Source of the DNA: Epiperipatus broadwayi | Taxonomy: Eukaryota > Onychophora > Udeonychophora > Euonychophora > Peripatidae | Length of the DNA stretch: 64,000 nt | Assembly: GCA_028023455.1 (NCBI GenBank) | Contig: JAQFVV010006232.1 | Location: forward strand, 1,479,928-1,543,927 | Direction: 5' to 3' | Part shown: positions 61,300 through 64,000 of the stretch, one piece after another | Layout of the letters: each line of letters opens with the position of its first letter | How positions within the stretch are numbered: the first letter of the stretch is position 1 | Position numbers and translations under genes: made by a program | Notes under the pieces: model-generated | Databases searched by the model: none | Told to the model about the DNA's origin: nothing | What the model saw: the letters and a program-made list of their open reading frames with translations, nothing else

Positions 61300-64000
61300 C
61301 AATCAAACAATATATATGAATAGGGTCTAAAGGATTAAAATATTTGACAGTCACATGTCATGGACCATAAAACAAATAAAAAGACACCGCATCTATCTTT
61401 TCCATATTATTTTAAAATAACCATTAAAGATACTTTGTCCAGACTAAATTTTTTATAGTTTAAAAATCACTGAGAGAATAATGTTGATGATGTTGCAAAT
61501 GCTTTATTATTACTTTGAAATACCTTACAAAATAACAGGATTACTAGTATACAATATTTATTAAATAAATTATCATAGAAACTTGAATGAAATATTTTGT
61601 TGCCATTTATCACCTTCTGCCCAAAACTAATTTAGAAACATCAGATAGTTATTTTAATCAACCAGCTACTTGTCTAATAAGCAAGCACATTTTATTTTCG
61701 ACTCCTTTCTATCTTAGATTTTTCCATATTTATAATCAAATTAATGACTGAAATGCAATATGATTAAAAATGAAACCTTCTTAAACCTATGCCATACATG
61801 TAAACCATCTTAATTGTTTCATCAGGTAAAAGATATTTACAATACCCATTTGTGAAAAATAGTGAAAAAGAAGAAGATAGTACTCATCAGATTACGCTAA
61901 TATTAAATTACAAACATAACAATGGTTTACATTTTTCTTTGCTCCTTTAGCTCTCTAGTTAAGAATTATTTAATATTCATTCAAAATAATTGTGTGAATT
62001 GTCTATTTAATTTTTTTAAACGAAGTGTATTAATTTGATAAAAAAAAAAAATCAGTTGTCTAAAAACATTTTTTAATAGCACCCAAATTCCATTTTATCA
62101 ATATAACTGGTGCAGATTAATCATTATATCACAATTATATAATTTTTTTATTAGCCATATAAAATTTAGCATAAATTAATCATTTAGATTTAATACTTTA
62201 TTTTGTTGAAAATTAAGGCTAAGCAAAATAAAAAACAGAACATTAAATTGCAATAAATTGATAAACACCTTATTCATTTTAAGTTCAATTATCTTCAAAT
62301 TTCTTTTTAGTTTATATAAGATTTTAATATATGTTCAAATGTAAATAAATATTATTTTCATTAATAAAACAAAGGAATAAAATAATTAATAACAAAAAAT
62401 GTGAAGTAGAAACAAAATAAATAATAATATTGATCCAATTATTTGCCAGCTGTTCTCTAATTCTTATTCTAAACTTTCCAGTCAGATATATACAATGACT
62501 CTTAAATTGTATTAAAATGTTAGAGCAAATGTAAGTAATCATAAAGACTTCACAGATGTTACAAATAAAAAGATTCTCAAATAAATTATCAACTAACCCA
62601 TTAATATATTAAAAACAATCTCTATATTTGGCCTCAACCATAAATACTTCAGATGATAAAATCACTTTATATATATATAACATTTCTTAGAGTTTTAAAT
62701 AAAATAAAAATACATTTTATCTCAGAAGTAGACTAATCTTTATGAAAACACATAACAATATAAAACTATAAACTTCCAAATTTTTTTTTGTTTGCTTTTC
62801 ATTATACAATAGATTTCTTAATTAATGATAATAAAATACATTGTTATAAAATGTATTTCAATTTTAAAAATATATATTTTAAAAGTCATAGAATAAGTTG
62901 CATTTTCTTTTCATAATAAATATTGATGTTTAATAATGTCACATGTAATTAAAAAATGTTTGATGAAACTTTTCCAATTATTCATCTTAGTTAATCATTA
63001 AATTACTGAAAGTCCTATTTATTACATTTATACATCATTCAAACTCATCATAAAAGTTTATGTAAAAAGCAACAACAAAAAAACACAGATTATTTTGTAA
63101 TTATAAATAAAAATTATGTAAAAAGACTCATAAAGTGATAACTTAGTAATTTTTCTTAGAAGCCAAATTATGAGATATATTGCGAATCACTTTTTCAGTT
63201 ATTTAAAAAAAAAGAAGTAAATAAATTACATTTTTTATAAAATGTCCATGCTATTTATAAGTAAATAAAATAGCTTGCATGATTTAGTTAAAACTCATCA
63301 TAAATAAACAATTTTAAACTAGGTAAAATATTAACAATTTATATATGAATAAATAATAAATATGGTTTTTAATCAAGTAGCAGGTGGACCTGTTCAAATA
63401 TTAAATAGTTCACATATAAGATATGTAAAATATGATTTTTCTGTGCAGAACCTGTTTAACTTTTATAAATAAATATTTAGTTTTAAAATGCTTTTATTGA
63501 ATTTAGAAAATTGATTTGTTTGTTAACTTTTGATATTTTCAAGTTATAATTAAATTTGAAAATTGAGGTTTCATATATACAAATTCAGTAGAATTGCTTG
63601 AAATCTAGTATATAACTAATTAATATAGGCATAATCTATATAATTCACTCATCTTTTCAATAGATCACATAGTTTGTTAGATATGAACAGAGGAGGAGAA
63701 AATATTAAAAATATTGAATAATTTCACTTATCTCAGTTATAAATTCTTATGATTTTCATTTGTTTTAAATAATGTTAGTGAGAAATTGATAATATTTTTT
63801 CTTTTTAAATTTATAACATTTTAAAATTGATATTTAACAGACTTATGTTCAATATAACTTGTTAAAATTTTGTATATGTGTTTAAAATGTCTATGAAAGT
63901 AATAGAAAACATTAATTTTAAAATAGTTAATTAGTTTCTTAGATAAAAAGAGTAAGGGAATTTTTCAAATACTGCTACTATTGATTTTATTTGTTACAAT
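61300..64000. other. AT-rich DNA, nothing recognised
   Basis: No gene, element end or structured repeat was recognised to the window end. Short open frames look like chance. Confidence 0.45.

Noticed and set aside
61300-64000. Search for a host gene or exon at the window end
   Set aside because: Only short frames without recognisable protein patterns were found.

Overview
This window is a strongly A+T-rich (about three quarters by eye), gene-poor stretch of animal nuclear DNA. It holds decayed transposable elements, palindromic elements and minisatellites. The mix of Penelope-like, RTE/BovB-like, Ty3/gypsy-like, hAT and piggyBac remnants, with a long GATA microsatellite and general CpG depletion, points to an invertebrate metazoan with a repeat-rich genome. 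The species cannot be fixed from the sequence. I found no intact host gene, tRNA, rRNA, CRISPR array or operon. Apart from one microsatellite reading frame, no open frame is much longer than 100 codons.

Layout. 0-4.3 kb: AT-rich DNA with a short snapback element (2007-2252) and a 0.56 kb foldback (3778-4338). 4.3-12.6 kb: an LTR element with two ~2.4 kb direct repeats around a ruined interior (gag-like coiled coil, then a GPY/F-like integrase tail); its 3' LTR carries a 265 bp MITE with TTA duplications. 12.6-13.4 kb: a ~310 bp GATA array abutting two palindromes. 15.7-18.0, 23.4-24.7, 26.3-27.2 and 58.5-58.9 kb: copies of one palindromic repeat family in head-to-head and tandem arrangements. 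19.6-22 kb: a Penelope-type 3' remnant with 42 bp tandem repeats, then a long diverged minisatellite. 27.4-28.2 kb: a foldback. 30.4-31.4 kb: ~300 bp tandem repeats. 32-45 kb: a multi-copy block (A and B units) whose minus strand has Lys-rich coiled-coil remnants, interrupted by a Penelope-like endonuclease-end fragment at 41.2-41.6 kb. 45.6-46.2 kb: the C-terminal end of a piggyBac transposase. 51.2-53.7 kb: a decayed RTE-like LINE on the plus strand. 55.57-58.02 kb: an end-to-end hAT transposon with near-identical 8 bp target duplications. 58.9-61.2 kb: a decayed Penelope-like element with an internal tandem duplication.

The genes do not work together: every recognisable coding relic is broken and belongs to a separate mobile element. 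The best candidates for something undescribed are the palindromic family, the GATA array between palindrome and LTR, the A/B block with its unidentified gag-like product, and the element whose body is inverted relative to its tail at 39.6 and 54.1 kb.
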